A DNA stretch of 64,000 bases, from assembly GCA_014871385.1 (NCBI GenBank), contig CM026429.1:17154751-17218750 (forward strand). Reading direction: 5' to 3'. The stretch is from Ceratodon purpureus. Lineage: Eukaryota; Streptophyta; Bryopsida; Pseudoditrichales; Ditrichaceae. Positions within the stretch are counted from its first letter, which is position 1. Each line of letters begins with the position of its first letter. Of this stretch, positions 33,420 through 46,985 are shown piece after piece. The notes beneath the pieces were generated by a model, which ran no database searches, was not told the DNA's origin, and worked only from the letters and a program-made list of their open reading frames with translations. The translations under genes and the position numbers were made by a program.

Positions 33420-36400
33420 ATATATTTGGAGGCTTTAGAATATCTATTTTCAAAATCAGAACAAAATGTTAGGTTTTATTTGTATTTCATTTGATTGATG
33501 TGTTTGTATAGATGGAATCAAGTCATGTACTCAAAGACTAAAATGAAAATCATCAAAAACACTAAGCGTAACTTCTAAGGTTTGCCACTACATGGATGTT
33601 GGTGCCTTCCCCTTGAAATATTCAAAAGCCAATTCTTTCTTCAACACACAAGCGATACTTGATTTTTTGGATCCAAGTCGTACCTTGAAAAGCAACATTG
33701 AAAATGAAACTTTAGATCTAGTAATCTTGAATCAAATCAACTTATTATGGACACTTAGATTGAATACAACCTTGGTGTTATAGACATACAATGAACATTA
33801 ATTTCTACAAGCTTCTATAGACTTTTGTAACTTTTTATAGTCTCTTAGAACTTATCATAGTCTTTTTGGTTTTTTTTGTCGTTGATTTTTTTGTTTAATT
33901 AACTATTGCATCTAGTTATATAAAGCACACATGTGCAATAATAATGGCTTGGGAATAAATTAGGAAATTTAAGAGCTATTGGATGTTTATTAGATTAAAT
34001 TTATATACGTATACAATTGTGGTTTTGAAGAAGACTCTACGAAAGATATTACAATCAAGAGATGCAAAGATGAAGGAAGTTAACAAACATTGCAATAAGC
34101 TCTTAGAAGAATATACACAACTTTTATTGAAGAAATTAAATAGAATCATTCCAAGAAGTTCGAGAGAACATGATCAAAGTTTTATAGTTTTGTACAAGTT
34201 TAAATTTTTCTTACGCCCACATCCTTTTTATTATGTGAAAGGCAATACCCTAGTGAAACTTGTAGGCACTCTCTTGTCTAGTACTGTATAATTGTGGTTT
34301 GCACCATCAATGAAAATAAATCATAACATTTACATGATTTGAATGTAATTATGGAGGTATTTTCTACTTTATTTTGTGACAATTATTGGAAAAGAGTTTT
34401 ATAGGCAAATATCCAAGCCTTGGGATTAGGCATAGTGCACTTAATTGCACTTAGTGGTGCTAAATTTCAACGACTCAAATGTTCTTTAGATTAGAATGAC
34501 TAGGCTCTTATCAATAAATTATGATACAACTTAAAGAACAACACAAAGGATTTTATTGCTTAGAATGCTTGTGACAATTAGCTATTTGAAATATGCCAAG
34601 ATCAACTCTGAGGATGGAAATAAATACATCAAAATATGACAAAAATTGCTTCAAGGGTACTATAAAACCATTCAACAATATTGGAACCTTTGCAAATTGA
34701 TATAATTAGATTCTATGAAGTAACAAAAAAAAAATCTTAATGTGGCAAACTAAATCACAGCACACAAGATTGTTGATGTAAATTCCAAAAACTCTGGATG
34801 TTATATACTTGTAAATGTAGGAAAACACCAAAATTGATTATAAAATAATAATGTCTTACCATGGCTCCTTCCATACACATACAATATACAAAAGGTGCTA
34901 ATGTAAAGCACAACTTAGACATTATAAGGTAACATTCCAAACACTTACATTATGGTGTACCTTCTGACAATTTAATCTAATTTTTTGTATACAATTTGTA
35001 CAATTCATTTGATACATTCATATGAATATATTCATGCTACACCATACTACAACAAAAAAAGACGAATGGCCCTTCACATTTGATACACCAGGGAAAGACA
35101 GTATCAAATTTTTAGAAAAGTAAATTATCAAATATGATTGGAAAAAAAAAAACTAGAAAAATCATGGCCATACAAATCCATAGTATTTGTAAATAGACAA
35201 ACAATAAAAAAATATTGACGAAAAACTCTTTAATGAATTTAGGAGCATCCCTAATATTACAGTTATACAAAAATGACATGTCTTATCAAATTCCGCACTA
35301 AAACATACATGGGCCAAGCTTGAAAATAACTTTGTTACAGAAGAGAAAGATATTTTTTCATAACTTGCCCTATTTTAACCCATTTGATCCACATTTATGG
35401 CTACATATACTACTTATATATAGACAATAATACATACATGCACTCATGTTTAAAGACCTAAAACAATTGTATGAAAAAATGGAAAACTAATAGTCTTACA
35501 AAATCCAAACACTATATCTTTTTGAAAGTAAACACCTTCAACAAGAACCCACAAAAAATATTGTCCTTAATTGGTTTCTTTCCTACACATGTGATACCCA
35601 AAGATGTCATATAACACCAAATTTTGACCAGATATATTCCATGACAAAGGATTATCTTATCAAAACAATCCATCAATAAATTTTGAGCACAATCTTACTA
35701 TACAATTCATTGAATTCATATATTATAACCATAAATCTTCACCAAAAAATCCTTGAAGCGAAAATCAATTAATACAAACCACTAATTGAAAGCATTGCCA
35801 CTAGAGGTTGGAAAATAGACCTCCTCATTGTTATTACTGCTCACAAAAACATTTGGTAGCTATAGCAACTTTATTTTTTTAGCTAAGAATAGCATTATCT
35901 TAGGTCACCTATGTAGTAGGCCATTGGTTGGCACAATTCTTTTCTTATCTACAAGTGCTTAATGAGTAGTCCCAATTTACCACATATTCCATACATACTC
36001 AAACAACTTCATCGGGATTCAAACCTGGAGTAGTTATATGAAATAAACACTCTTTTCAACCAACAATAAGTTCATGGCTTGACGGACACCAAATCCAAAT
36101 TATACACAATTATACTACAAAATACTTGGTGTTAACAAATCTGTTATGAAGAGGGAGAAGGGATTTTTGTGCATTGATCATCTTTGTTCTCTCTATCATA
36201 CTTTAGAATTGCCTCATCACTTTGCTCCTCCCTTGTCTCTATCTTCCACCTTTTGTTGTTTCTTTTTTTTACTAATCTTTAATGTGTTTTTTTGTAGTTT
36301 TGATGTCTTATTGTGAATCTTTGTGAGTTATCTTTTTACCTTAGAGTAAGCTTTTAGCATTGGCAATGATCTCCTTCATCTTGTTATGAAGTTAAAGACC

Positions 36401-36765
36401 CTTGTTCATTTTCCTTTGTTTATGAAGAATGGAATACTATACATCTTATCTATTTAAGTTTGCAACAAGGACTTTTGGCGATATCTAGGAGTGCGAATTC
36501 TCCATTGTAATTGACTTAGTCATTAGAAGTAGTGTTCAAAGGTGGATGTTGACCAAACCAGTGATAAAAATGTTCAAGGTGATAACAAAAGCGTTCAACT
36601 AGGTATTTAAAAGACTACATTGTAGTAAGTGGAGTTATGAACTATCCATTACATGCGCTTCCATGTTTATTGGAGAATCGGTCCAAAAGGCCACATTCTT
36701 CCACCTAACATATAATATGCTAAGGTAACAATAGGTTGATTCCATGGGTTTGTAAGGAGGTCTCA
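33420..36765. other. AT-rich intergenic DNA without supported genes
   Basis: Long AT-rich stretch with only short random frames, such as 33592-33783 and 33983-34291 on plus. It may be decayed transposon sequence, but I cannot assign a family or pair any terminal repeats. Confidence 0.45.
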
Positions 36766-36771
36766 TTATAT

Positions 36772-37409
36772 TCCCCCATCGAGCGTGGCTCAGTTGCCAG
36801 ATTCAGTGGGGGCCAAAATTTTGCCCCTCCCTGTTTTGGGGTTATAGGGTCTTTTTTTGGGTTTTTTTTTTTTGTTTATAAATTCGGGGTTGGAGGCCCC
36901 AAATTACCCTGTGGAGGTTGGAGCACACTAACTAATACCCATCGAACTCTTGGAGAACCCTTTTTTAGCATGTAGAACACTGTTCATGTTCTAAATGCTA
37001 AAACACTATTCTACATGCTAAAATTACAAATACGGGGTTCATTGTATGTTCATTGTATGTATGCTAAAATTACAAATGCGGGGTTCTACATGCTAAAATT
37101 TCAATGAGCACTGAAATTACAAATGCGGGGTTCTACAGTCTTTTTTTAGATTTTTTTTTTTTTCAAATTCGGGTTTTACACCCCAAATTTAGTTTAGGAA
37201 CCCCTCCCGCCGACCGTAGAACCAATAACCTGCAAGTTGGAAGGTTCTACATGGGCCCACCCGGGAAGTTTGATGGGTATTAGTTAGTGTACCGCGAGGA
37301 CTCAGGAGGTCCACTTGAGATCACTAGGACCCCGCTCAAGGCAAATAATAGGGGCAGAGATTTGCGCCCACCCCCGAACCTGGCCTCGGAGCCATGCTCG
37401 ATGGGGGGA
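36772..37409 (+). mobile_element. 638-bp foldback-type element with two nested inverted repeats
   Basis: Outer ends TCCCCCATCGAGCGTGGCTC (36772-36791) and GAGCCATGCTCGATGGGGGG (37389-37408) are complementary with one mismatch. A second, perfect 19-bp pair lies inside: ACACTAACTAATACCCATC at 36925-36943 and its complement at 37272-37290. The centre carries three partial tandem copies of an ATTACAAATGCGGGGTTC unit (37022-37135). No transposase frame and no clear target duplication. Confidence 0.65.
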
Positions 37410-37580
37410 TTTAGACACACCCTATCTATTCAGGGGTTGATTCTGCGGAGTCCGTGGGCCGTGGCCAGTGGCCAGTGGCCACTGGAGTGGGGCAAGTGGC
37501 AGTACCCGGTGACGAGAAGCAGGTGACAGCAGTCACCAAGATAAGTTACTTCAGGTGTCGCTCAAGCCACTTGGCCTCTC

Positions 37581-38049
37581 CTACTTTGGTGCACTGCCGT
37601 CAATTGCTTTGACCGAGTAACTTAAGTTATCTGCACTGCGCATCTCTTCTTTTGTGACTCTTTCGTGGCAGACAAGCCTGGTTCCGGAGAACGAGGGAAT
37701 CGAGAATGATGGCCCGACTGTCACGTTGAAGTCATCACTTTGACGGAGACGCTTCATCCAGACCCGCAGTGCCAGTTGCATTTCATGACGCAAATCACTA
37801 CTCTGAAAATTGATCGACTACTACAGTATCGCAATTAGTCATCATGCGATCTATCAGCAAAATTGGGACCCAATGGAATCGCTTCGCTTCGATCCCCGTC
37901 AGAACCGAGATATTCCAGTCGGGGCATGCTCTCTTGCCACGAGACTCGAGAGTAAAAGTGGTAGCCTCTATTGTGCTGAGAAGCAGTGATAGTGTGATTA
38001 ATCCAACAATGTGACATTGCATTGTCAATGCCAATGCATCACCAGCCAT
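37581..38049 (-). other. Two short minus-strand open frames, possibly an unrecognised small gene
   Basis: The frame 38049-37798 starts with ATG. It encodes 83 residues with a hydrophobic start resembling a signal peptide (MQCHIVGLITLSLLLSTIEA). The frame 37793-37581 follows closely with no convincing splice link. No family is recognised. It lies downstream of the CPR5-like gene on the same strand, so it could equally be chance or a decayed exon pair. Confidence 0.2.
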
Positions 38050-38895
38050 TTCAGACCAGTAATACTCCTGCCCTACTGCTAAGTCGACTCTTCAGAGTCA
38101 TGTGCCTCATTCTTCGTGCGATTCAAAATTTCTTTCTTCCAACGCGTGATTTAAAGCTGACGACACAAACTTGGACCAAATCTCATGTCGAGCGGATGTT
38201 TGGGAAAGATGACGAAGCGAAGAGCCTTGAAATTGATTCAACAAAAAGAGCTGAGTGCCGTACCACGGTGCACTGCAAAAGGCCTCCATCATCAAGAACA
38301 GGATGGTCCCACTCGGAGCACATCATCAGTCCAGTGGGCAGCTTCTCTGAGGATCCAGGCAGACCCATAACGCAGGCGATCGGAGCCAAAAAAAAGCACA
38401 ACAGAGAAGTGAGTGCAGGTCGACAAGCCGTTGAGAAGATCCTCTCCATAGAATAATTACACATGAACAAGTTCCAACCTTGTAACCCTACGTAATTTTC
38501 ATGGTCATTTCTTACTAAGAACATGCGGGTCTCAACGCAACAGCTCTGGGCAGGAGCATTGATTAAATTACATCTCACCATCAGTAAGGATTGTGTATGT
38601 GCGTTTGCGGTAGCAAAGAATTGCCCTTGCTGCCACTAATATCTTCTACTAAGATCACTGAACACGAAAAAATCTATGGTATCCATAGGAGACGCTTGTG
38701 AAGCTGTCAAACTAATTCACTCTCCCAACTATCAAACTGGATGCTAGACAACAGGTTTTTGAACTCAAGGATTCATGAACTCTTGGATTCAAAAGCAAGG
38801 TGCAGGCGTTCGTTCTTACTTGGTGCAAACCCCTGCCTAGACCAATCCGGCTGAAATCCTTCCATGAATAAGAGCCACTCTAAGACCTGTCTAAA
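38050..38895. other. 3' flank of the CPR5-like gene
   Basis: Overlapping open frames on both strands (38022-38456 plus, 38183-38581 minus) have no recognisable domains. The stretch probably includes the 3' UTR of the minus-strand gene ending at 38896. Confidence 0.4.
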
Positions 38896-41800
38896 CTAGA
38901 GGAACGAGAATTGGTAAGTTTTCCTCAGATACGACTCTAAAGGTGAGTACGTGAGGTTCCAGAGATTAGAACCAAGCATCTCCATAATCTCCCGAACGTG
39001 CGCGAATGGGAGAAGCCCCGCCAGGATTGGTAACACTAGCACCGTGGTAACGTGAAACCAAAAGACGCGTAGCCACGGCTGTATTAAATACGGCTGCCGG
39101 TGCCTTTTCCCAGTGGCACTTGGCGGTGCTCCGTTCAGAATTCGATACAGGGTCGCCGTGAAGCACGTTGCTGCTGTGTGCACAAGGCAAAATATTTCCC
39201 AGAGAAGCAGCCAATAGTACCCGGAACCTCCCATACTGTCCACAGCAAATTTTCCTGCAAATCCGCAAATACCGCCTAAAACCACAATGAGAATGGTTGT
39301 GGGCATTGCCTGGCTGTTGCTCGCCACACTCTTGCGCAGCAACGATGCCGCAACAACGGAGATGATACCCAGACCCAAGAACATCCGGCTGGCCACCGTC
39401 ACCTCACACGCGAACATATGTAGTTTCGAAGTCATAAGGTTAAGTGAGTTTATAACCTTGTTGAATCCTGGAACGTACGAGTTACTTGGCTCCTGCAAAA
39501 AAGTAACCACTCAACCATATCAGAAAAATTCGACTTGAACGTCGAAGTCCAAAGCTTGCCAATTAAATGGAGGCACGAACTAGACAATGAAGCATCATAA
39601 CGAAACAGGGTTTCTGCGTGTTTACGTAAAGAGTGGGTTGACAAGCGGAGACCACATCCACAAGCCGGTCGTAGGAATATTTCCAGGCACCAAAGAAGAG
39701 AGCGCACAGCATCACACACAACCCTGCCACCATTTCATCTGCGCATCTTTTCGCGAAGACTGTGTAGGCAGCTGTCAACTTCCGCTCTTGGTACTCCACT
39801 TCTTTAAACTCTGCCTTGTTGCGACTAAGATCCACATTCTCTTTCATCAGACTGTTAGTCTCAGACGAAAGGTGCAAACTGGCCTCCTTCAGGTTGAGAT
39901 CGCGAAACTTGTAGGCGAGCTCCATCTTCCTTAAATGCATCTCCTGTTCCATCAGCACAATCTTCCGCTGCTTATAGTGTGTCTCGCTTTCATAATGCGA
40001 AAGACCTGAATCTGCTGCAGCCACAAGTTGTCCCGGCGGTATAACCCCATATGGTTGCATGACAAGGTCGAGGTCACCTGATTCAAGCGAGCTAATACCT
40101 TGATCTCTACCGATTTTCTCACTTTCCGATTGAGAAGTCACGCCTTCTGTACCCCATACATTGGCCAGTTGTTCTAACCCACCCCTACCCCACCTACTTC
40201 GAATACCATTATGGTGGACCTGTGATCCACCGTCACCCGGACCTTTCTCTGACAGCCCTTCAGATACGTCACGCCTCAGGGGTGAGCTCACATCGTCAAA
40301 TTCTCCATATACTATTTGATCGATGTGGCTAGAATTTTCACCATCAAAGGGATCATCCTTTGCTACTGTACTCGAGTGTCTACTCTTAGACCCTGTATCA
40401 AGTCCCTTTGCTGAGACTGTCAACTTGCTTAATTGGTCCGCAAGCTCCGCTTCGGAGTCAGGATCCCCACGACTCAGGAGTCTGGAATCTGATTCAGACA
40501 CTGGGTCTAAATAGACACCTCTAGACGAACTCGTTAAGCCGCCATAATCATCCTCTTCACCGTCTGTTCGTCTGCTATATCTTCTCGAGGGTCCAACGCC
40601 ACGACGTTGCGAGAAGCCTCGACTGTTGTATGGAAAAGCAGGGGCCGCGCAATTCCTGCCAGCATTACGTACACTGCCGAGAAGTCGATATGTGCTCCTG
40701 AATGATTGCTTGAACTGCTCCACAAATCCTGGACACTCACTGCCCATCACCTGCATGTGACCAGAACTGAAGTGGATGAGAGTATTATATTGAGAATCTT
40801 CTCGACCAACTGGTCTCAAATAATACGATAACCATTCCTACACATCAACCAAGAGCTCAACCTTTGCACATCAGAAATCTCTTGTTCCAACTCTAGGAAA
40901 ATGGATGAATGTGCCTGGCAATATGCGCCTAATAACAGTTATATGAGCTTAAAGATTTCTAGAGACAACGGAAACCTGGGCAGTTGTCTTACCGGCGAAA
41001 GTGATTCAGTCATTGCGGCCTCAAGGAGCTGCACAGAAAATAGAGCCAGTGTTATGAGGACACTGAATCCACAGAAGACCAGACAGTATAACTTGGACGA
41101 CAATACTGCTGGCTGATGCAATAAGTGTGCATCAATGACCACATAACTCAAAACATTGCAAAATCTGGTCTTATAGTATTATCAAAGTTTCGTCACACCC
41201 TCTTAAACATTAGGTCAGAAGGAGAACCACGGCAAATATTGTACCAATCAACGTTTGGCTATTTGATGTTGCATACCTTAGATAACTCATCTGCCGTTCG
41301 AGGCGCCCTTTCACTATGCTCTTGCTCCAGCGCCTGCTGATAAACCAAGACTGTGGTTTCAGTTCGGAGAAACATGCTAAAAATTAAAGTCTTATCGTTG
41401 AATGAACAGTATGCTGTTTCAAACCGGTCGGATCCATCTACCATAAATGGGAACGGAAATTAATAATGTCGCAATGCTAGAGCAAGCATTCAATACCAAG
41501 GAACAGGATGATTTCACCTCAGCCATGACAGTCGCTATCGCCATTCCAAGGGGCGTTGACAAACTTCCGGCTTTCACGTTACGATAACCAATGTCGGTGT
41601 TTGACGAGGAAAGTCCAGTCACTGAAAAGCATGTACCAGACGGGGAAGGGTACTCCGTAGTCTGCTCACTAAGAGCAGGCTGTTTCCCTTTTCCACCACT
41701 TATTAAGCGGTCTTTCTTCCTCCACATAAGTGTTACGGCAGCACCAAGACAAGCAGCCAACTTCAAAGCGTCCAGTAGGTTTTGCGACCTCTTAGTGCTT

Positions 41801-43157
41801 TCCGTGGAACTATGTGTCGCTTTGGGTACTTCCAAGCATCTAACATCATCATTACAGGCGCTGCGAAGTCAAATCAGAAATTAGCATCTAAACGTGCAAA
41901 ATACAACTATACTGATGAGATGCACAACACACAGGACCCAATATGCACAGCGTACAGCCATATTCATAGGCTGCGCCAAATGCTGACTATGAACTTGGCC
42001 AAAGTTCCATCAGCAACAGCTGGAATTACAATCTCAATGCACGAGAACCAGTAAGGTAATTTCTGAAAACTAACCTGTTCGTATATTAAACCTCATGTAC
42101 TAAAAATTCCCTACTACATCCTTCAATAGCAGATCCCAAGACAGGACAAAAACTTGGATTGCCGATTTAAGAGTACCGTTCTTGCTCCCTTCTGAAATTG
42201 ATCAGAACTGAAGAACAGAACACACGAAGAATATCCAACTTCAATTTCTTACCTGCTTGGAAGGGACCGCGAATCATCAGAACCTCTAGAAATATCGGCG
42301 CCCCGTTTCGAACTCAATCCCCTGATATCTGATGCGCCTCGAGTGTCACCTTCAACAGACAATCTGATGATGCCCGAAGAGATCCGAGAAGAGGACATCT
42401 CTGTATATTCTAACATCTCAGTCTCAGAAGGTGCCGGAGAATGTCGAAATTGAGCAACCCCCTCAATCTCACCACCATGCCCAATCGTTGTCACCGTGGC
42501 AAATCCTTGATCCTCGGACACATCAGCAGCTTCCAACTCCTGCGTCGCACCCGAGGAATGCTCCTGAACTGTCCTGTCCGTCGTGTCCTCCCGAACAGAC
42601 CCTAAATCCTCTATCGCTTCAGAATTACCATCAGAGCTGCCGAAACTCTTGGATTTCGGAGATCCTTCCAACAACGGATCAAATGCCCCCATCGTGCCCT
42701 CACTCAGCTGAGGCAAACCATACACCTCCGCATCATTCCTAATCCCATCCGCGCGAACCCGCAATTGCTGGGATTCCGCAGTTTCCAAGGGTTTAAGCGC
42801 AGGGACCTCCTCCAGCGACTCTAAACAATCCAACCACCTCTCAATCGCATTTCCAGTCTCACTTCCCCGGATGCACCGCGTCAGCTCGTCCCACTCCAAC
42901 ACCTGCTCATTCCACGTGGACACCACCTCATCCGCTGAACCCCCAACCTCACTCCACCCCGAATTCCCACCCCCGTGACCCCCCTCCCCTCCTCGCTCCG
43001 ACGCTGAAGCGGCCTCGGGTTTTAGGTCTAATCCCGGATGCTGCAACTCAATGGCAACCCCGACATCAGGATGCGAGAGTGCCAGCAGAGGAGCGAAATC
43101 GGCAACAAGGCACACAAAAAAGAAGACGAGCAAAGGTGTGAGAATGGATTGCTGCAT
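38896..43157 (-). CDS. Large multipass membrane protein with CPR5-like C-terminus
   Basis: Six minus-strand exons (43157-42253, 41860-41442, 41350-41277, 41112-40993, 40750-39626, 39492-38896) splice in frame to 1,079 residues. The N-terminus looks like a signal peptide (ILTPLLVFFFVCLVADFAPL) followed by about 270 acidic, Ser-rich residues. Three hydrophobic segments follow in exons 2-4 (for example LVLNACSSIATLLISVPIYV and YCLVFCGFSVLITLALFSV). A roughly 300-residue polar region (exon 5) ends in a coiled coil. The C-terminal 230 residues carry about five spans with GGICGFAGKFAVDSMGGSGY, YWLLLWEIFCLVHT and LPILAGLLPFAHV. This end resembles plant CPR5, a membrane nucleoporin-like regulator of immunity and cell cycle. 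CPR5 is about half this length, so the N-terminal half is unexplained. The intron 2 borders (TTATG|GTAGAT to CCACAG|TC) were chosen to keep frame. A second gene wrongly joined at the front cannot be excluded. Confidence 0.65.
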
Positions 43158-43921
43158 CTTTCTTCTGCACAAGCACAATCTGCCGGATGCCTCCAACGCC
43201 CACCACCAGGTGCAGGTGCCGCCCCTTGGGAGTGAAACCACGACCCAAAGCGCCCTGCCTCATCCTCCCTCCGCGGCTTGCGCAGTCGCTACTAGTACTC
43301 CATCATCATGATCGTCCTCGTCATCGTCATCGTCATCGTGACCGCCATAGCCATGGGGGCCACCATCACCGACAGATGGCGCTCCTCTTGTCGCCCTTCC
43401 GCGTCTCCGGGATCAACACCACGTCCACTGCCTGCGACAGAACCAGCAGCAGCAGCAGCAGCCCAACCACAACAGACAGAGACAGCAACAGCAACAAGGA
43501 GGGAGGGAGGGCGGGAGGGAGGGAGGGAGGGCCTGAGCAGTGCAGCTGTGCCAGTTTCAAACCAGTCTTGCACCAGGCAGGCAGGCAGGCAGGCTCATCG
43601 GTCATGTCCAACATTAGCTAACTTCACTTAGCCTCCAGCCTGCCTCTCAGTCACTTCTTGTAAATTCTGTCTGTCTGTCTGCCTGTCTGTCCACACTCTA
43701 CCCCAAGGGCCATCGCCCATGGGCCATCCGGCTTTCCTCTGTCCTCCCTCCCTACATTTCTTCTCTCTCAACCCTCTTACCCTGCCATCCATGCTTCCCC
43801 CAACCAGGGCTCCCATTGCACGGGGCAAAAACCTCCTCTCAATAATTTGTTCATGAACAAAAATTTATAATTTGAAACATAAATAAATCAACTCTCTACA
43901 TTTCCCCCTATAACTACATAT
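43158..43921. promoter_or_regulatory. Upstream region of the CPR5-like gene with microsatellites
   Basis: GC-rich sequence with CGTCAT (about 43315-43340), CAG (about 43441-43461), GGGA (about 43498-43533), GCAG (about 43576-43592) and TCTG (about 43667-43690) repeats. It is the likely promoter and leader of the minus-strand gene. Open frames on both strands are repeat products. The right duplication arm begins at 43922. Confidence 0.5.
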
Positions 43922-46900
43922 AGACAATTCCAAGAGCTTTCGAGGGATATAATTGTTTTATACACCAAACATTAGAAAAAATGTTTATGGTGCCCAAAGC
44001 AAATTTTATACTTTTAGGGCAACTCCCAATTTTTTGCTACACCCTTCAACTACCTTTGAGACTTTTTATACAAGTAACTCACATGATGGCCTTTGAGATG
44101 ATCCAAAAAAAATCTCCTACAGTGGAAAAATTCCATTCTATGAAGAGTCAAAGTTTCTCACCCTTTTTGGTCAAAGACACAAAAAACTTCTCCTTTATTG
44201 TATAAAAGATAAAGACTTTGTTTTCTTTTTCTTTTTCTTCCTACTTCAAATGTACATACAAACCTTTGTTTTGACTGCATGGGTCCATATTCTAATAAAA
44301 GATGGATTATCAAAAAATAAAATGATTATTAGAATCCATGCTCCTTTCACAAATTTTCCACAATACTACACCTTTTTACTACCTCTAAAACTTGGTGCAC
44401 AAGTATCTTTTAACTAACTTTGGTACCTTTTTAACCAACATCTGTACTCCATATTAGAACAAAACCCTCAACTTATGTAGTGGACAAAATTTATACAAAG
44501 AGAATTTAAAGTCAATTGATCATATTTTGAAAAGATAGAAAAAAACAATGTTTTATGCTTCAAATTTTAGAATCTTTTAATCAATATCATTAAATTTGTT
44601 GAATTTTTTTAATCATAATCTTTAGAAGTCTTAGATAAGATCCTACAATTGGAGATGCAAAAGACTTTAATGTTGACTTCCACTCTTGATTCAAAAATGG
44701 CAGTTTTTAGTAGCAGTTTTTAGAGTGTTTTGGTGAGAAATTATCACCGACATTTAGGAGTTAAGATTCCACGAATGGAGTATCGAAAGTAAGAGGAGAG
44801 GCATTGCAGCTTCCACATTGATCTCTTGAGCTCAGAGCGTTTATTCAATTCTGGGATTGAATCTCACTGTTTTTAACTCAGTGATATTCCTGGGTTAGCA
44901 TCACTTTGAAAATAGAATTTAATCCGACGTGTCCTTTTTGAGTGGCGACAAGGCTCTAGTTCACAAGTTTGTTCCATGCTGAAATTCAGACTTTCTCCAT
45001 ACGTCCTCTCAAAACACTATTGAGTTGTTTCAACTCTGTAACTTAAGATTATCTCGCACACAATAAACGCCTTTTCTACTCTTCCAAAACTCTCCCTTCC
45101 CTCTGTACTGTAGTTAACACATCATTCCAAAACTCATCAGTGTTTCGTCACATTGTTTCTTTGGTCCTTCCACGGCAGGCAGACAACGATACGATGAGAA
45201 GAAACAAGCATATACAATCCTCAACTTGGGAGCCAAATAAGCAAACACGATTGCATATATTGATCATTTCACAAATTCCTATGTGCAGCTTTCAAACCCG
45301 CTTCAGCTTTTTACATGGATGTGGACAGATATTCACTCGATCTCTCCCCCACTGATCAGGACCTCATGACTCATGAGTTTCCCTCACCAGCCGCTCTTAC
45401 AAAAACTCTACACCTCAAATCAAATTACAGCTCAGACGTGCAGCATTGCCCCGAAACCAGATACCTCGCACCACCGCACGCCACTCAACTCTGCATATCC
45501 TTCATTACAATCGCCTCCAACGACTCCATCGCCTGCGGGTACTGGCCAGAATGGAAAACAAAGCGCAAAGAATACTACCGCCTACAGAAATTCAATCACC
45601 CCTTCACTTGTTGTACGGAGGTGGGGATGGGATGGTGATGATGTCGCCAGCGTCCAGCGCGTCGCCCACAATAATCCCATTAGCAGCCTTCAACGACTCA
45701 ACCGACACCTGCATTACACCGTCCAAACACTGTCAGAATTCCCAATCCAACTCCGTTCTCATTCTGCACCAACTCACAAGTCTTATCCACATCTCTATAC
45801 AGCCACGACACAGCACAGTGTCCACATGGGCAGCAATGTGATCCTAGACATCGCACAAGGTTCCAAGACACTACGTACGTTGTACTTCCGGGACAACCCC
45901 CACAGCGTGTCGCCCTTCTGGATGGTGACCTGCTTGCCATCCAGACGCTTCTTTGCTTCCGCGCCCTTCTCGTAAGCACGGTTCCCGGCGTCCTGCACCT
46001 TCTCCTTCTTCTCCTGCGCGAATCCCTTGATGTTGCTGCCAGCATCCTTCAACGCCCCCTTCGCCTCTCTGCCCTTTTCCTCGATGGCGCCCTTCGCATT
46101 TCTGCTCTTCTCCTCGACAGCGCCCTTCGCACTCTTGCTCTTGTCCTCAACGGCGCCCTTCGTGTCCTCCGACTCACCCTTCAGCCTACCCCAGAAGCCC
46201 CTCGACTGCTGCTTCGCCTCCTCTGCCTTGTTCTCTACAGCATTCTTCGCTTCCTTCGCCTTGCTCTCCACCTCATTCTTCGCTCCCCACCCCTTGTTCT
46301 CGGCTTCCTTCTTAGCCCCCCAACTCTTATCCTCTACGTCGTACTTGGCTGACCGAGCTTTGTCATCCACCTGATCCGCCTTCTCCTTGATGTACGCCTT
46401 TCCTTCCTGGGCCTTGTCCTTGATGTACTCCTTCCCTTCCTGGGCCTTGTCCTCAGTCACGTGGGCACCCCTCTGGAAGGTGCCCTGCACCTTGTGACCC
46501 ACATCCTCAAGCTTGTGAACCAAGTTGCCAGCGGCATCCCTGATTCCTCCCTTTGCCTGATTTGCCCTGTAGTCCGCAGCATCCTTGGCCTCCTGAGACT
46601 TGCTCTGCACACCAGGTAGGCACAGAAAGTAAGCACATCCGAGCAACATTTATCTAAGCAAATTCCCTAATCATGCATGAGTGGCACATGGAAGTTAATC
46701 AACTCTCTGTGACCACGCTGACAATAAACCAAGTTCTGTTACGGTGCATATCAATAGAGTTACCTTGGTGCTGTCCAATGCATTCGAGGCATCCTTCTTA
46801 ATTCCTTTCTCAGTATTTACGAGGGGGTGGTCGGGTCTGCTGAATGTCTTGAACAAACCCCACGCGATGCCGGTTGCCACAACAACACCAGCAACTTTCA

Positions 46901-46985
46901 GGATTATCTTGTCATCGCCCTTCTTGCCGCCCTTGTCGGACTTTGAAACCCCCTTGGAGCCCCCGTTCGGTGCAGTGCCCGACAT
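43922..46985 (-). repeat. Right inner arm of the large inverted duplication
   Basis: Reverse complement of 28587-31650, same length to the base. The boundary at 43922 is abrupt: AGACAATTCC is shared and the preceding base differs. The two arms are separated by 12,271 bp of unrelated sequence. Confidence 0.9.
45604..46985 (-). CDS. Membrane-anchored LEA-like protein with C-terminal LysM domain (right copy)
   Basis: Minus-strand exons 46985-46764, 46604-45879 and 45708-45604 encode 350 residues with the same layout as the left copy: one hydrophobic segment (27-45), LEA-type repeats, and a LysM domain split by the last intron. It differs from the left copy by only three residues, all near the start: T7N (APNGG), V29L (KIILKV) and S43G (AWGLF). 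Exons 2 and 3 look the same. The 5' leader and promoter are clearly diverged from the left copy, so the two genes may be expressed differently while making almost the same protein. Confidence 0.88.

Noticed and set aside
38022-38581. Overlapping plus and minus frames of 130-145 residues
   Set aside because: No domains, no splice partners, and they lie in the 3' flank of the CPR5-like gene.
41259-41444. Using the acceptor before the CATGTTTCTCC sequence for exon 3 of the CPR5-like gene
   Set aside because: It breaks the frame with exon 4; the acceptor at CCACAG (exon from 41350) keeps the frame and a continuous hydrophobic segment.
46027-46374. Hydrophobic Phe/Ser/Leu-rich frame antisense to the LEA repeats (also 29198-29545)
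   Set aside because: The antisense of Lys/Ala/Glu-rich repeats gives artificial hydrophobic repeats; the sense strand is clearly coding.
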